A stretch of DNA of 6,057 nt from an uncultured Clostridia bacterium (GTDB taxonomy: Bacteria; Bacillota; Clostridia; TANB77; CAG-508), in the NCBI GenBank assembly GCA_947626205.1, contig CANQRO010000074.1, positions 1 to 6,057 of the forward strand, written 5' to 3'. The notes below the pieces were generated by a model. The model made no database searches, was not told the DNA's origin, and was given only the letters and a program-made list of their open reading frames with translations. Made by a program: the position numbers and the translations under genes. Shown here piece by piece: positions 1-5,571 of the stretch; the first letter of the stretch is position 1, and every line of letters starts with the position of its first letter.

Positions 1-216
1 ATGGATATTGTTCACAAAATAGAAAATGTAGAAGTACAAACTAGAGAAGAACCAGAAAGTGGAAGCGAATTAGTTAAAGATAAACCAATTAATCCGCCAG
101 TAATTACGAGCATAAGAGTAGAAACATTTGGGGTAAATTATGGAGAACCTATAATACATGAAAAATTTAATTTAGATAAATGGTTTATGGATTATTATGG
201 ATTAACAGCTGAATAA
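1..216 (+). CDS. Hypothetical acidic protein, possibly the 3' end of a longer gene
   Basis: An open frame of 71 codons runs from the first base of the window to a TAA at 214-216. It begins with ATG, but no upstream sequence is visible, so I cannot tell whether this is the true start or an internal methionine of a truncated gene. The product is acidic in its first third, with several Glu residues around residues 8-26. A Pro/Ile/Val segment (PINPPVITSIRVETF) follows, and the protein ends in an aromatic tail (KWFMDYYGLTAE). I see no signal peptide, membrane segment or familiar motif, and I do not recognise the family. A good terminator six bases after the stop supports this being the real end of a transcribed gene. 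The downstream ORF6N gene has its own promoter, so the two are probably separate units. Confidence 0.5.
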   Translation: MDIVHKIENVEVQTREEPESGSELVKDKPINPPVITSIRVETFGVNYGEPIIHEKFNLDKWFMDYYGLTAE

Positions 217-221
217 AATAT

Positions 222-256
222 AGGGGGAATTTTGTAATAAAATTCTTCCTTTTTTT
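222..256 (+). terminator. Rho-independent terminator after the first gene
   Basis: The 5' arm at 222-233 (AGGGGGAATTTT) pairs with 239-250 (AAAATTCTTCCT). This gives a 12-bp stem with two G-U pairs and a five-base loop (GTAAT). A run of seven T follows directly (250-256). The position just after the TAA at 214-216 fits termination of the preceding gene. Confidence 0.85.
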
Positions 257-311
257 AATTAAACCTATAAAATGAACTATATATAAATCTAAAATAAAAA
301 TTAAAATTTTC

Positions 312-340
312 TTGACTTTTACGAACAATAGTTTTATAAT
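312..340 (+). promoter_or_regulatory. Sigma-A type promoter of the ORF6N gene
   Basis: The -35 box TTGACT (312-317) and the perfect -10 box TATAAT (335-340) are separated by exactly 17 bases. The start codon at 371 lies about 30 bases downstream of the -10 box, giving a short leader. There is no obvious operator dyad, so expression looks constitutive as far as the sequence shows. Confidence 0.85.
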
Positions 341-354
341 CAAACCATATTTTA

Positions 355-366
355 AAAGGATGTGAT
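355..366 (+). promoter_or_regulatory. Extended ribosome binding site that decides the ORF6N start
   Basis: AAAGGATGTGAT matches the extended anti-Shine-Dalgarno complement AAAGGAGGTGAT at 11 of 12 positions. The in-frame GTG at 362 lies inside this element and would have almost no spacing. The ATG at 371 is 10 bases past AAAGGA, so it is the better start. Confidence 0.75.
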
Positions 367-370
367 AGTT

Positions 371-1327
371 ATGAATGAAGAAAATAGTATCGCACCAATA
401 AACAAAGAATTAAATATAATACCGTACGAAATAGAAAATATTAAAAATTTAATTTATACAATAAGAGGAAAACAAGTAATGTTAGATAGTGATGTTGCAA
501 TGTTATATCATTATGAAACTAAGTATATCAACTTAGCTGTAAGAAGAAACAAAGATAGATTTCCTGAAAATTTTTGTTTTCAATTAACAGAAAAAGAGAT
601 AGAACGTTTAAAATGGCAAACAACAACTTCAAGTTTAGAAAATGAAATAAAATCTTTAAGGTTGCAATCTGCAACCTTAAAGAAAAATGGCAGAGGACAA
701 CATAGGAAGTATATGCCATATGTGTTTACCGAACAAGGTATAGCAATGCTTTCTGGATTATTAAAAAATGAAATAGCAGTTAATGTGAGCATTAATATTA
801 TGAATGCATTTGTTGAAATGAGAAAATTTATAGTAGCTAATGGAACAATATTTGAAAGATTGACCAATGTTGAAATTAAATTATTAGAACAAGATAAAAA
901 ATTTGATATTGTTTTTGATGAATTGCAAAAAGATAAGATCGAAGAATTCAAAGAAAAAGTATTTTTTAACGGACAAATATATGATGCATATAGTTTAATA
1001 ATTGATCTTATAAAAACTGCACAAAATAAAATTTTAATTATAGATAATTATATAGATGATAGTATTTTAAAAATGTTATCTAAGAAAAATAAAAATGTAG
1101 AAGTTGTTATACTTACTTCACAAAAAAGTAATATAGAAAGATTAGATATTAAAAAGTTTAATACACAATACCCTACTTTAAAAGTAGCATATACAAATAA
1201 ATTTCATGATAGATTTATAGTAATAGATAGTAAGAATTTATATCATATAGGTGCATCATTAAAGGATTTAGGGAAAAGTGTTTTGCTATTTCTAAAATGG
1301 AAGATATTACATGGATTGAAAAATTAA
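371..1327 (+). CDS. ORF6N-domain protein with PLD-like C-terminal region, C-terminus frameshifted
   Basis: This 318-residue protein (from ATG 371) has an N-terminal ORF6N domain at about residues 22-125. The hallmarks are IYTIRGKQVMLDSDVAMLY, then ETKYINLAVRRNKDRFPENFCFQL, then PYVFTEQGIAMLSGLL. ORF6N is a domain of phage and chromosomal DNA-associated proteins related to the KilA-N/Bro-N group; its exact role is unsettled. A charged, probably helical linker at about 160-195 leads to a region at about 198-301 with KFHDRFIVID and YHIGASLKDLGK. This resembles the C-terminal part of larger ORF6N proteins and loosely recalls phospholipase D-like folds. After LGK the frame diverges into SVLLFLKWK and stops at 1325-1327. 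The expected continuation (CFAISKMEDITWIEK) is present one frame over. The gene is monocistronic by its promoter, with no clear terminator before gatC. There are no neighbouring phage genes. Domain assignment is firm; cellular function is not. Confidence 0.92.
   Translation: MNEENSIAPINKELNIIPYEIENIKNLIYTIRGKQVMLDSDVAMLYHYETKYINLAVRRNKDRFPENFCFQLTEKEIERLKWQTTTSSLENEIKSLRLQSATLKKNGRGQHRKYMPYVFTEQGIAMLSGLLKNEIAVNVSINIMNAFVEMRKFIVANGTIFERLTNVEIKLLEQDKKFDIVFDELQKDKIEEFKEKVFFNGQIYDAYSLIIDLIKTAQNKILIIDNYIDDSILKMLSKKNKNVEVVILTSQKSNIERLDIKKFNTQYPTLKVAYTNKFHDRFIVIDSKNLYHIGASLKDLGKSVLLFLKWKILHGLKN
653..683 (+). repeat. Perfect 14-bp inverted repeat with 3-base loop inside the ORF6N gene
   Basis: TCTTTAAGGTTGCA (653-666) is the exact reverse complement of TGCAACCTTAAAGA (670-683), with loop ATC between. 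It encodes the SLRLQSATLKK stretch within the ORF6N region, in the segment between the N-terminal core and the FTEQG motif. The mRNA should fold here. Confidence 0.85.
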
Positions 1328-1347
1328 TAAATAAAAATGATTATTGA
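1274..1347 (+). pseudogene. Out-of-frame C-terminal tail of the ORF6N gene
   Basis: From TGT at 1279 to TGA at 1345-1347, the frame not used by the annotated ORF reads CFAISKMEDITWIEK followed by seven further residues (LINKNDY). This is what ORF6N proteins usually carry after ...ASLKDLGKK. One extra A in the run at 1274-1277 (five instead of four) would give GGG AAA AAG TGT and restore a 325-residue protein. The change is either a real one-base deletion or a homopolymer sequencing/assembly error. Confidence 0.75.
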
Positions 1348-1357
1348 AATTAAAGGC

Positions 1358-1386
1358 TTGTTTTTTTATAAAAAAAAATATATAAT
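1358..1386 (+). promoter_or_regulatory. Sigma-A type promoter of the gatCAB operon
   Basis: The -35 box TTGTTT (1358-1363) and the perfect -10 box TATAAT (1381-1386) are spaced 17 bases apart. The spacer contains a 16-base A/T palindrome (seven T, AT, seven A, 1361-1376), likely intrinsically bent or rigid DNA. Transcription should begin near 1393, leaving a leader of about 20 bases before the gatC start. No T-box or other leader riboregulator fits into that distance. Confidence 0.75.
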
Positions 1387-1415
1387 ATAGAACTATATGA
1401 AGGAGAGTGAATGAT

Positions 1416-1703
1416 ATGCAAGTAAGTAGAGAAGAACTTTTACATATTGCAAATCTAGCAGATTTAAAACTAAAAGATGAAGAAATAGACACATACTTAA
1501 CACACTTAGAAGAAATTTTAAACTATGCTAATATAGTAAATAGTGCACCAATAGAAGGACTAGAAGAAACTATTGGAATGAACGATAATGAAAATGTTTT
1601 TAGAAAAGATGAAGTTGTGCCAAGCTATAAAAGAGAAGAATTATTACAAAATGCACCAGAAGAACAATCAGGTATGTTTAAAATTCCAAAAGTAATGAAT
1701 TAA
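1416..1703 (+). CDS. gatC: Glutamyl/aspartyl-tRNA amidotransferase subunit C
   Basis: GatC is the small subunit of the cytoplasmic GatCAB complex. It wraps around GatA and GatB and stabilises them while Glu-tRNA(Gln) and/or Asp-tRNA(Asn) are amidated. The 95 residues match the usual family length. Visible hallmarks are the N-terminal helix SREELLHIANLADLKL, a second helix (residues 22-40), the linker PIEGLEET, and the conserved C-terminal signature (VFRKDEVVPSYKREELLQNAPE, then GMFKIPKV). The ATG at 1416 is preferred because AAGGAG (1400-1405) lies 10 bases upstream. The in-frame GTG at 1407, which would add three residues, is only one base from that site. This is the first gene of the operon, with its own promoter just upstream. 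The gap to gatA is unusually long. Confidence 0.97.
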   Translation: MQVSREELLHIANLADLKLKDEEIDTYLTHLEEILNYANIVNSAPIEGLEETIGMNDNENVFRKDEVVPSYKREELLQNAPEEQSGMFKIPKVMN

Positions 1704-1787
1704 AAACTACAAATAAATTATATAAGAAATTAAGAGTATAATAGGACATGAATAATATAAGCATAAGATATTCTTATAATAGAAATA

Positions 1788-1848
1788 TAATTAATAGGGT
1801 TAAATTAGGTTTATAGGTATAGCCTTAAAAAACCTAAATAATTAATTA
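1788..1848 (+). other. Potential RNA structure in the gatC-gatA spacer
   Basis: TTAGGTTT (1805-1812) pairs exactly with AAACCTAA (1830-1837), and a small inner stem AGG/CCT (1815-1817 with 1823-1825) fits in the loop. An outer A/T stem can form between 1788-1795 (TAATTAAT) and 1841-1848 (ATTAATTA). The structure ends where the gatA ribosome binding site AAGGAAG (1848-1854) begins. There is no T run, so it is not a terminator. It may be an mRNA processing or stability element, or a translational control element. Function is inferred from position only. Confidence 0.4.
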
Positions 1849-1864
1849 AGGAAGAAAAATATAA

Positions 1865-3313
1865 ATGGAAATTTATGAATTGACAGTACATGAATTATTA
1901 GAGAAATTAGATAAAAAAGAAATAACTAAAAAGCAGATATTAGATTCTTATGCATCAAGAATTAGTGAAAAAGAAAAAGATGTACAAGCTTTTATAACTA
2001 TAACAGATGACAACTTAGAAGAAAAACTAAATAATGTATCGAGTAATCCATCAAAATTTGCAGGGTTACCAATTGGTATAAAAGATAATATTTGTACAAA
2101 AGGAGTAAAAACAACATGTGCTTCTAAAATGCTAGAGAATTTTGTCTCTCCATATGATGCAACAGTAATGGAAAAAATAAATGCTGAAGGATTAATCAGT
2201 TTAGGAAAATTAAATATGGATGAATTTGCTATGGGAGGCTCAACAGAGCACTCTTATTTCAAGAAAACAAGAAATCCATGGAATTTAAATAAAGTACCTG
2301 GTGGATCTTCAGGAGGATCAGCAGCAGCAGTGGCCTCTGGAATGGTACCTTGGGCATTAGGTTCAGATACAGGAGGAAGTATTCGTGAACCAGCATCTTT
2401 TTGTGGAATTGTAGGTTTAAAACCAACATATGGTTTAGTTTCAAGATATGGCTTAGTGGCATTTGCTTCATCTTTAGACCAAATTGGTACACTAACAAAA
2501 GATGTTGAAGATACAGCTATTTTATTAAACATAATTGCAGGGCATGATAGTAAAGATACAACATCAATAAACCATGAAAAAGAAGATTATACTTTAGCAT
2601 TAAAAGATGATGTAAAAGGACTAAAAATTGGTGTTCCAATCGAATATTTTGGAGAAGGAATAGATAAAGAAGTTAGGGAAGCTATTAACAAAGTTATAGA
2701 AAAATATAAAGAATTAGGAGCAACTGTAGAGGAATGCTCATTAAATGTAGCTGAATATGCACTTGCTACTTACTATATAATTGCTTGTGCAGAAGCAAGT
2801 TCAAATCTTGGAAGATTTGATGGAATACGTTATGGGTATCGTAGTAAAAATTACGAAAACTTAAAGGATATTTACAAAAATTCAAGAAGTGAAGGTTTCG
2901 GCTCAGAAGTAAAAAGAAGAATTATTTTAGGTACATATGTACTTTCATCTGGTTACTATGATGCATATTATAAAAAAGCTCAACAAGTACGTACACTAGT
3001 AAAAAAAGAATTTGCGAAAAACTTTGAAAAGTATGATGTAATTTTAGCACCAACAGCACCTAATGTTGCATTTGATATTGGATCAAAAATTGATAATCCA
3101 TTACAAATGTATTTATCAGATATTTGTACTGTTCCAGTAAATATTGCAGGACTTCCAGGAATAAATGTACCTTGTGGACTAAATAATGAAGGTATGCCAA
3201 TTGGATTTCAATTAATAGGAAAACCATTTGATGAATCAACTATTATAAGAGCAGCATATACATATGAAAAAAATACAAATTTTAGAAAAAATAAACCAGA
3301 ATTTAAGAAATAA
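1865..3313 (+). CDS. gatA: Glutamyl/aspartyl-tRNA amidotransferase subunit A (amidase)
   Basis: GatA is the glutaminase/amidase subunit. It hydrolyses glutamine and passes ammonia through the complex to GatB, where the activated Glu- or Asp-tRNA is amidated. The 482 residues are normal for the family. The amidase-signature Ser-cisSer-Lys triad is intact: Lys73 in LPIGIKDN, Ser148 in PGGSSGGSAAAVASG, and the nucleophile Ser172 in GSDTGGSIREPASFCG. The K-S-S spacings (75 and 24 residues) equal those I recall for Staphylococcus aureus GatA. KPTYGLVSRYGLVAFASSLDQIG (residues 186-208) and the C-terminal NIAGLPGINVPCG and GMPIGFQLIGKPFDE are typical of GatA rather than of generic amidases. The start ATG 1865 follows AAGGAAG (1848-1854) at 10 bases. 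gatB begins 18 bases after the stop, so the two genes are cotranscribed. Confidence 0.98.
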   Translation: MEIYELTVHELLEKLDKKEITKKQILDSYASRISEKEKDVQAFITITDDNLEEKLNNVSSNPSKFAGLPIGIKDNICTKGVKTTCASKMLENFVSPYDATVMEKINAEGLISLGKLNMDEFAMGGSTEHSYFKKTRNPWNLNKVPGGSSGGSAAAVASGMVPWALGSDTGGSIREPASFCGIVGLKPTYGLVSRYGLVAFASSLDQIGTLTKDVEDTAILLNIIAGHDSKDTTSINHEKEDYTLALKDDVKGLKIGVPIEYFGEGIDKEVREAINKVIEKYKELGATVEECSLNVAEYALATYYIIACAEASSNLGRFDGIRYGYRSKNYENLKDIYKNSRSEGFGSEVKRRIILGTYVLSSGYYDAYYKKAQQVRTLVKKEFAKNFEKYDVILAPTAPNVAFDIGSKIDNPLQMYLSDICTVPVNIAGLPGINVPCGLNNEGMPIGFQLIGKPFDESTIIRAAYTYEKNTNFRKNKPEFKK

Positions 3314-3331
3314 GAAGGGGGAGGAAAAGAT

Positions 3332-4777
3332 ATGTTAAGAGATAATTACGAAGTAGTAATAGGATTAGAAGTACATGCAGAGCTTTCAACAAAAACAAAA
3401 ATATTTTGTTCCTGCCCAACAGAATTTGGAGGAGAACCAAATACTCATTGTTGTCCTATTTGTATGGCACTTCCTGGTACATTACCAGTATTAAATGAAA
3501 AAGTTGTAGAATACGCAGTTAAAGCAGGACTTGCTATGAACTGTGAAATAGAAAAAAATAGTAAAAATGATAGAAAAAATTATTTTTACCCAGATCTTCC
3601 AAAAGCTTATCAAATATCTCAATATGATCGACCACTTTGTAAATGTGGAAAAATTACTATTGATGATGGCTTAGGAGAGCAGAAAGTAATTCGTATTACA
3701 AGAATTCATATAGAAGAAGATGCTGGAAAATTAAATCATGATGATTTTGGTGGAGGAAGCTTAGTAGATTTAAACCGTGCTGGAGTTCCACTAATAGAAA
3801 TAGTTTCAGAGCCAGATATTCGTTCTAGCAAAGAAGCAGAAAATTATTTAAGAAAAGTGAAATCTATATTAGAATATATTGAAGTATCAGATTGTAAAAT
3901 GCAAGAAGGTTCTCTACGTGCTGATGTTAATGTTTCTGTTAGAAAAAAAGGAGATACAAAATTAGGAACACGTACAGAAATGAAGAATATGAATTCTTTT
4001 CATTCAATTGTAAGAGGAATTGAATACGAAATAGACCGTCAAATAGATGTACTTGAAGCAGGAGGAAAGGTAGAACAAGAAACTTTACGCTGGGATGATG
4101 TATCTGGTAGAACATTTTCCATGAGAGATAAAGAGGATGCACAAGATTATCGTTATTTTCCAGACCCAGATTTAGTTGCAATTCATTTGTCAGATGAGTA
4201 TATAGAGAACGTAAAGAAGACTTTACCAGAGCTTCCTGAAAGTAGGAAGGTAAGATATTTAGATGAATATAAACTAACAGAAAGAGAGGCAAAATTATTA
4301 ACAGCTTCTAAATACTTATCAGATTTGTTTGAGCAAACAGTAAGTAAATGCGGAAATCCAAAAGCTGTTTGCAACTGGATTTTATCTGATATATCTCGTA
4401 TATTAAATGAAGAAGAAAAAGAACCAAATGAAATACCATTTAATTCTGATGAACTTTCTGAATTAATTACTTTAATAGATAAGGGTACTATTAGTAGTGC
4501 AATTGCTAAAAAAGTTTTAGAAGAACTATTTAAAGATCCAAAAGCACCAAGTAAAATTATAGAGGAAAAAGGTTGGGTTCAAATTTCAGATGAAGGAGCA
4601 ATAAAAGAAATAGTATTAGAAATTTTAGCAAACAATCCTCAATCTATACAAGATTATAAAGGTGGAAAAGATAGAGCTTTAGGATTCTTAGTAGGGCAAG
4701 CAATGAAGCAGTCAAAAGGAAAAGCAAACCCACAAATGTTAAATAAGATGTTTATAGAAGAAATGAATAAAATGTAA
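3332..4777 (+). CDS. gatB: Glutamyl/aspartyl-tRNA amidotransferase subunit B
   Basis: GatB binds the misacylated tRNA and phosphorylates the Glu/Asp side chain with ATP. It then transfers ammonia from GatA to make Gln-tRNA(Gln) and/or Asn-tRNA(Asn). The protein has 481 residues, the standard length. The N-terminal catalytic cradle carries YEVVIGLEVH (6-15), PKAYQISQYDRP (90-101), IHIEEDAGK (125-133), DLNRAGVPLIEIVSEPD (146-162), GSLRADVNVSVR (193-204), GTRTEMKNMNSF (212-223) and DYRYFPDPDL (272-281). Cysteines at 26, 28, 41 and 44 form a CxC...CxxC pattern that may hold a metal. The C-terminal helical and YqeY-like tail, which grips the tRNA, covers about 300-481 and ends in DYKGGKDRALGFLVGQ and KGKANPQ. 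A strong GGGGGAGG site (3317-3324) lies 7 bases before the ATG. The terminator at 4803 closes the operon. Confidence 0.98.
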   Translation: MLRDNYEVVIGLEVHAELSTKTKIFCSCPTEFGGEPNTHCCPICMALPGTLPVLNEKVVEYAVKAGLAMNCEIEKNSKNDRKNYFYPDLPKAYQISQYDRPLCKCGKITIDDGLGEQKVIRITRIHIEEDAGKLNHDDFGGGSLVDLNRAGVPLIEIVSEPDIRSSKEAENYLRKVKSILEYIEVSDCKMQEGSLRADVNVSVRKKGDTKLGTRTEMKNMNSFHSIVRGIEYEIDRQIDVLEAGGKVEQETLRWDDVSGRTFSMRDKEDAQDYRYFPDPDLVAIHLSDEYIENVKKTLPELPESRKVRYLDEYKLTEREAKLLTASKYLSDLFEQTVSKCGNPKAVCNWILSDISRILNEEEKEPNEIPFNSDELSELITLIDKGTISSAIAKKVLEELFKDPKAPSKIIEEKGWVQISDEGAIKEIVLEILANNPQSIQDYKGGKDRALGFLVGQAMKQSKGKANPQMLNKMFIEEMNKM

Positions 4778-4802
4778 ACATAGTATATGAATAATTATAA
4801 AG

Positions 4803-4842
4803 AACTCTCGCTGGTAACAAAACCAGCGAGAGTTTGCTTTTT
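4803..4842 (+). terminator. Strong operon terminator, probably bidirectional
   Basis: AACTCTCGCTGGT (4803-4815) pairs perfectly with ACCAGCGAGAGTT (4822-4834), giving a 13-bp G/C-containing stem with loop AACAAA. The T-rich tail TTTGCTTTTT (4833-4842) makes it a good terminator for gatCAB, 25 bases after the gatB stop. Read on the minus strand, the same hairpin is followed by TTCTTTATAATT. It lies 21 bases beyond the stop of the small minus-strand gene at 4856, so it may end both convergent transcripts, less efficiently on the minus strand. Confidence 0.92.
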
Positions 4843-4855
4843 CCATATTCAGTTG

Positions 4856-4960
4856 TTATTTCGCTTCTAAAAGCTTGAAGCCAGCATACCAATAATTAAA
4901 ATTAAATCTGCTGTTAAAAGGGTTTATAGAAACCCAAATTTTCTTCTTGCTTTTTCTCAT
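4856..4960 (-). CDS. Candidate 34-residue basic/aromatic small protein
   Basis: Reading leftwards, ATG at 4958-4960 opens 34 codons ending in TAA (4856-4858). I do not recognise the product. It starts with a basic patch (MRKSKKKIWVSIN), continues with many aromatic residues (Phe, Tyr and Trp between residues 9 and 28), and ends LLEAK; no membrane helix is visible in this frame. The case for a gene rests on its signals: AAGGAGG (complement of 4968-4974) exactly 7 bases before the ATG, a near-perfect promoter (5019-5047), an operator-like dyad (4987-5018), and a hairpin terminator 21 bases after the stop. One frame over, the latter half reads LTADLILIIGMLASSF and then stop, a convincing membrane segment. 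A one-base change in the CCCTTTT stretch would give a 30-residue single-helix peptide, so the second half of this ORF may be a shadow. Confidence 0.55.
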   Translation of the reverse strand: MRKSKKKIWVSINPFNSRFNFNYWYAGFKLLEAK

Positions 4961-4967
4961 CGTAAGT

Positions 4968-4974
4968 CCTCCTT
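4968..4974 (-). promoter_or_regulatory. Consensus Shine-Dalgarno of the 34-codon gene
   Basis: On the minus strand this is AAGGAGG, a full match to the 16S rRNA tail, with a 7-base spacer (ACTTACG) to ATG 4960. It is among the strongest ribosome binding sites in the window, and the main evidence that a very short ORF is translated. Confidence 0.8.
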
Positions 4975-4986
4975 AGTTGGTATTGA

Positions 4987-5018
4987 ATATGTATAGCAAA
5001 ATACTATGCTATACATAT
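4987..5018. repeat. 12-bp-arm inverted repeat, operator candidate
   Basis: ATATGTATAGCA (4987-4998) and TGCTATACATAT (5007-5018) are exact reverse complements separated by 8 bases. The dyad begins directly after the minus-strand -10 box (5019-5024) and covers the expected start point near 5012. That is the usual place for a repressor operator. Because transcription should begin inside the dyad, it is better explained as a DNA-level protein site than as an RNA hairpin. The same half-site TGTATAGCAAAA recurs at 5509-5520. Confidence 0.7.
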
Positions 5019-5047
5019 ATTATACCATATTTGTTTACATAAGTCAA
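5019..5047 (-). promoter_or_regulatory. Near-consensus promoter of the small minus-strand gene
   Basis: Read leftwards on the minus strand, the -35 box is TTGACT (complement of 5042-5047). A 17-base spacer follows, then the perfect -10 box TATAAT (complement of 5019-5024), preceded by TGG, an extended -10 motif. The -35 box starts only three bases beyond the stop codon of the membrane-protein gene (5051-5053). Confidence 0.85.
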
Positions 5048-5050
5048 AAA

Positions 5051-5299
5051 TCAACTAATTTCCTTCTTAATTGTGTCTACTGCGAGAGCACAAATAATAA
5101 ATTCTACTACAAAAAACAATCCAAGTTTAAATATACTAATGCCTATGTAAAAAAGGTCTGGAGTTGGATGAAATTCATATCCAATTAATACTCCTAAACT
5201 AAGTAAACATACAAAAAAAGAAAATGTAAATCCATAATGCATAATCTTTTTAATTTTTATTTCCATGGATTTAAAATGTTCCATTATAATCTTTAACAT
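5051..5299 (-). CDS. Small two-helix integral membrane protein
   Basis: The product has 82 residues. The first 22 are basic and polar, followed by a hydrophobic helix at about 24-41 (FTFSFFVCLLSLGVLIGY). A short loop with HPTPD precedes a longer second helix at about 49-74 (LFYIGISIFKLGLFFVVEFIICALAV), and the end is charged (DTIKKEIS). It should sit in the cytoplasmic membrane with both ends probably inside. I recall similar short proteins of unknown function in Clostridia, sometimes near rpsT, but I cannot attach a name or function. The ATG at 5297-5299 has GAGGGA (complement of 5305-5310) 5 bases upstream. Internal methionines at residues 6 and 12 have no better site. No convincing promoter stands close upstream; a TATAAT at the complement of 5429-5434 with a weak -35 is possible. 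Confidence 0.78.
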   Translation of the reverse strand: MLKIIMEHFKSMEIKIKKIMHYGFTFSFFVCLLSLGVLIGYEFHPTPDLFYIGISIFKLGLFFVVEFIICALAVDTIKKEIS

Positions 5300-5508
5300 A
5301 AAAATCCCTCATTTCTTACGTATAAGTAGAAGAATATTTTTTAATTCCCTATATAATAGTAACATAAAATTAGTATTAAAATCAAAGGAAATTACTGGTA
5401 TAAAGCAAAAAACAGAAACAGTTAGTATATTATATTTTTAAAGTTATTTGAAAATAAGAAAAGTGGTTTAGAAGCATGTGTGCATATATTAATGTAACTT
5501 AACCTTGC

Positions 5509-5541
5509 TGTATAGCAAAAATTTTCTATTTTGCCTATACA
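5509..5541. repeat. Imperfect inverted repeat sharing the TGTATAGCAAAA half-site
   Basis: TGTATAGCAAAA (5509-5520) faces TTTTGCCTATACA (5529-5541). The arms pair over 12 bp with one bulged C (5534) around an 8-base loop. The left arm is identical over 12 bases to 4990-5001 in the operator-like dyad. It lies just past the T run of the rpsT terminator. No good promoter abuts it, so its role is uncertain. Confidence 0.6.
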
Positions 5542-5543
5542 AT

Positions 5544-5571
5544 AAAAAAATCGAGAAGTAATTTCTCGATT
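5544..5571 (-). terminator. Rho-independent terminator of rpsT
   Basis: Read on the minus strand, AATCGAGAA and TTCTCGATT form a 9-bp stem (5563-5571 with 5549-5557) around a five-base loop. Seven T follow (complement of 5544-5550). It lies about 30 bases after the rpsT stop codon. Confidence 0.88.

Noticed and set aside
580..951. 123-codon minus-strand frame inside the ORF6N gene
   Set aside because: It is fully antisense to a recognised domain, and no promoter or ribosome binding site precedes it.
1393..1415. T-box riboswitch controlling gatCAB
   Set aside because: The predicted leader is only about 20 bases, too short for any T-box structure.
1775..1780. TATAAT upstream of gatA as an internal promoter
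   Set aside because: The sequence 17 bases upstream (ATAATA, 1752-1757) does not resemble a -35 box; TATAAT occurs often by chance in such DNA.
1748..1816. 22-codon ATG frame in the gatC-gatA spacer as a leader peptide gene
   Set aside because: AGGA is only one base from the ATG, there is no terminator/antiterminator pair, and codons are not enriched for Gln, Glu, Asn or Asp.
2254..2532. Minus-strand open frames of 79 and 92 codons within gatA
   Set aside because: They are antisense to the conserved amidase signature, have no start signals, and owe their openness to the composition of gatA.
5006..5188. 60-codon plus-strand frame beginning MLYIYY
   Set aside because: It lies opposite the membrane-protein gene and its promoter, lacks a ribosome binding site, and has the Tyr/Lys/Asn-rich look of a shadow frame.
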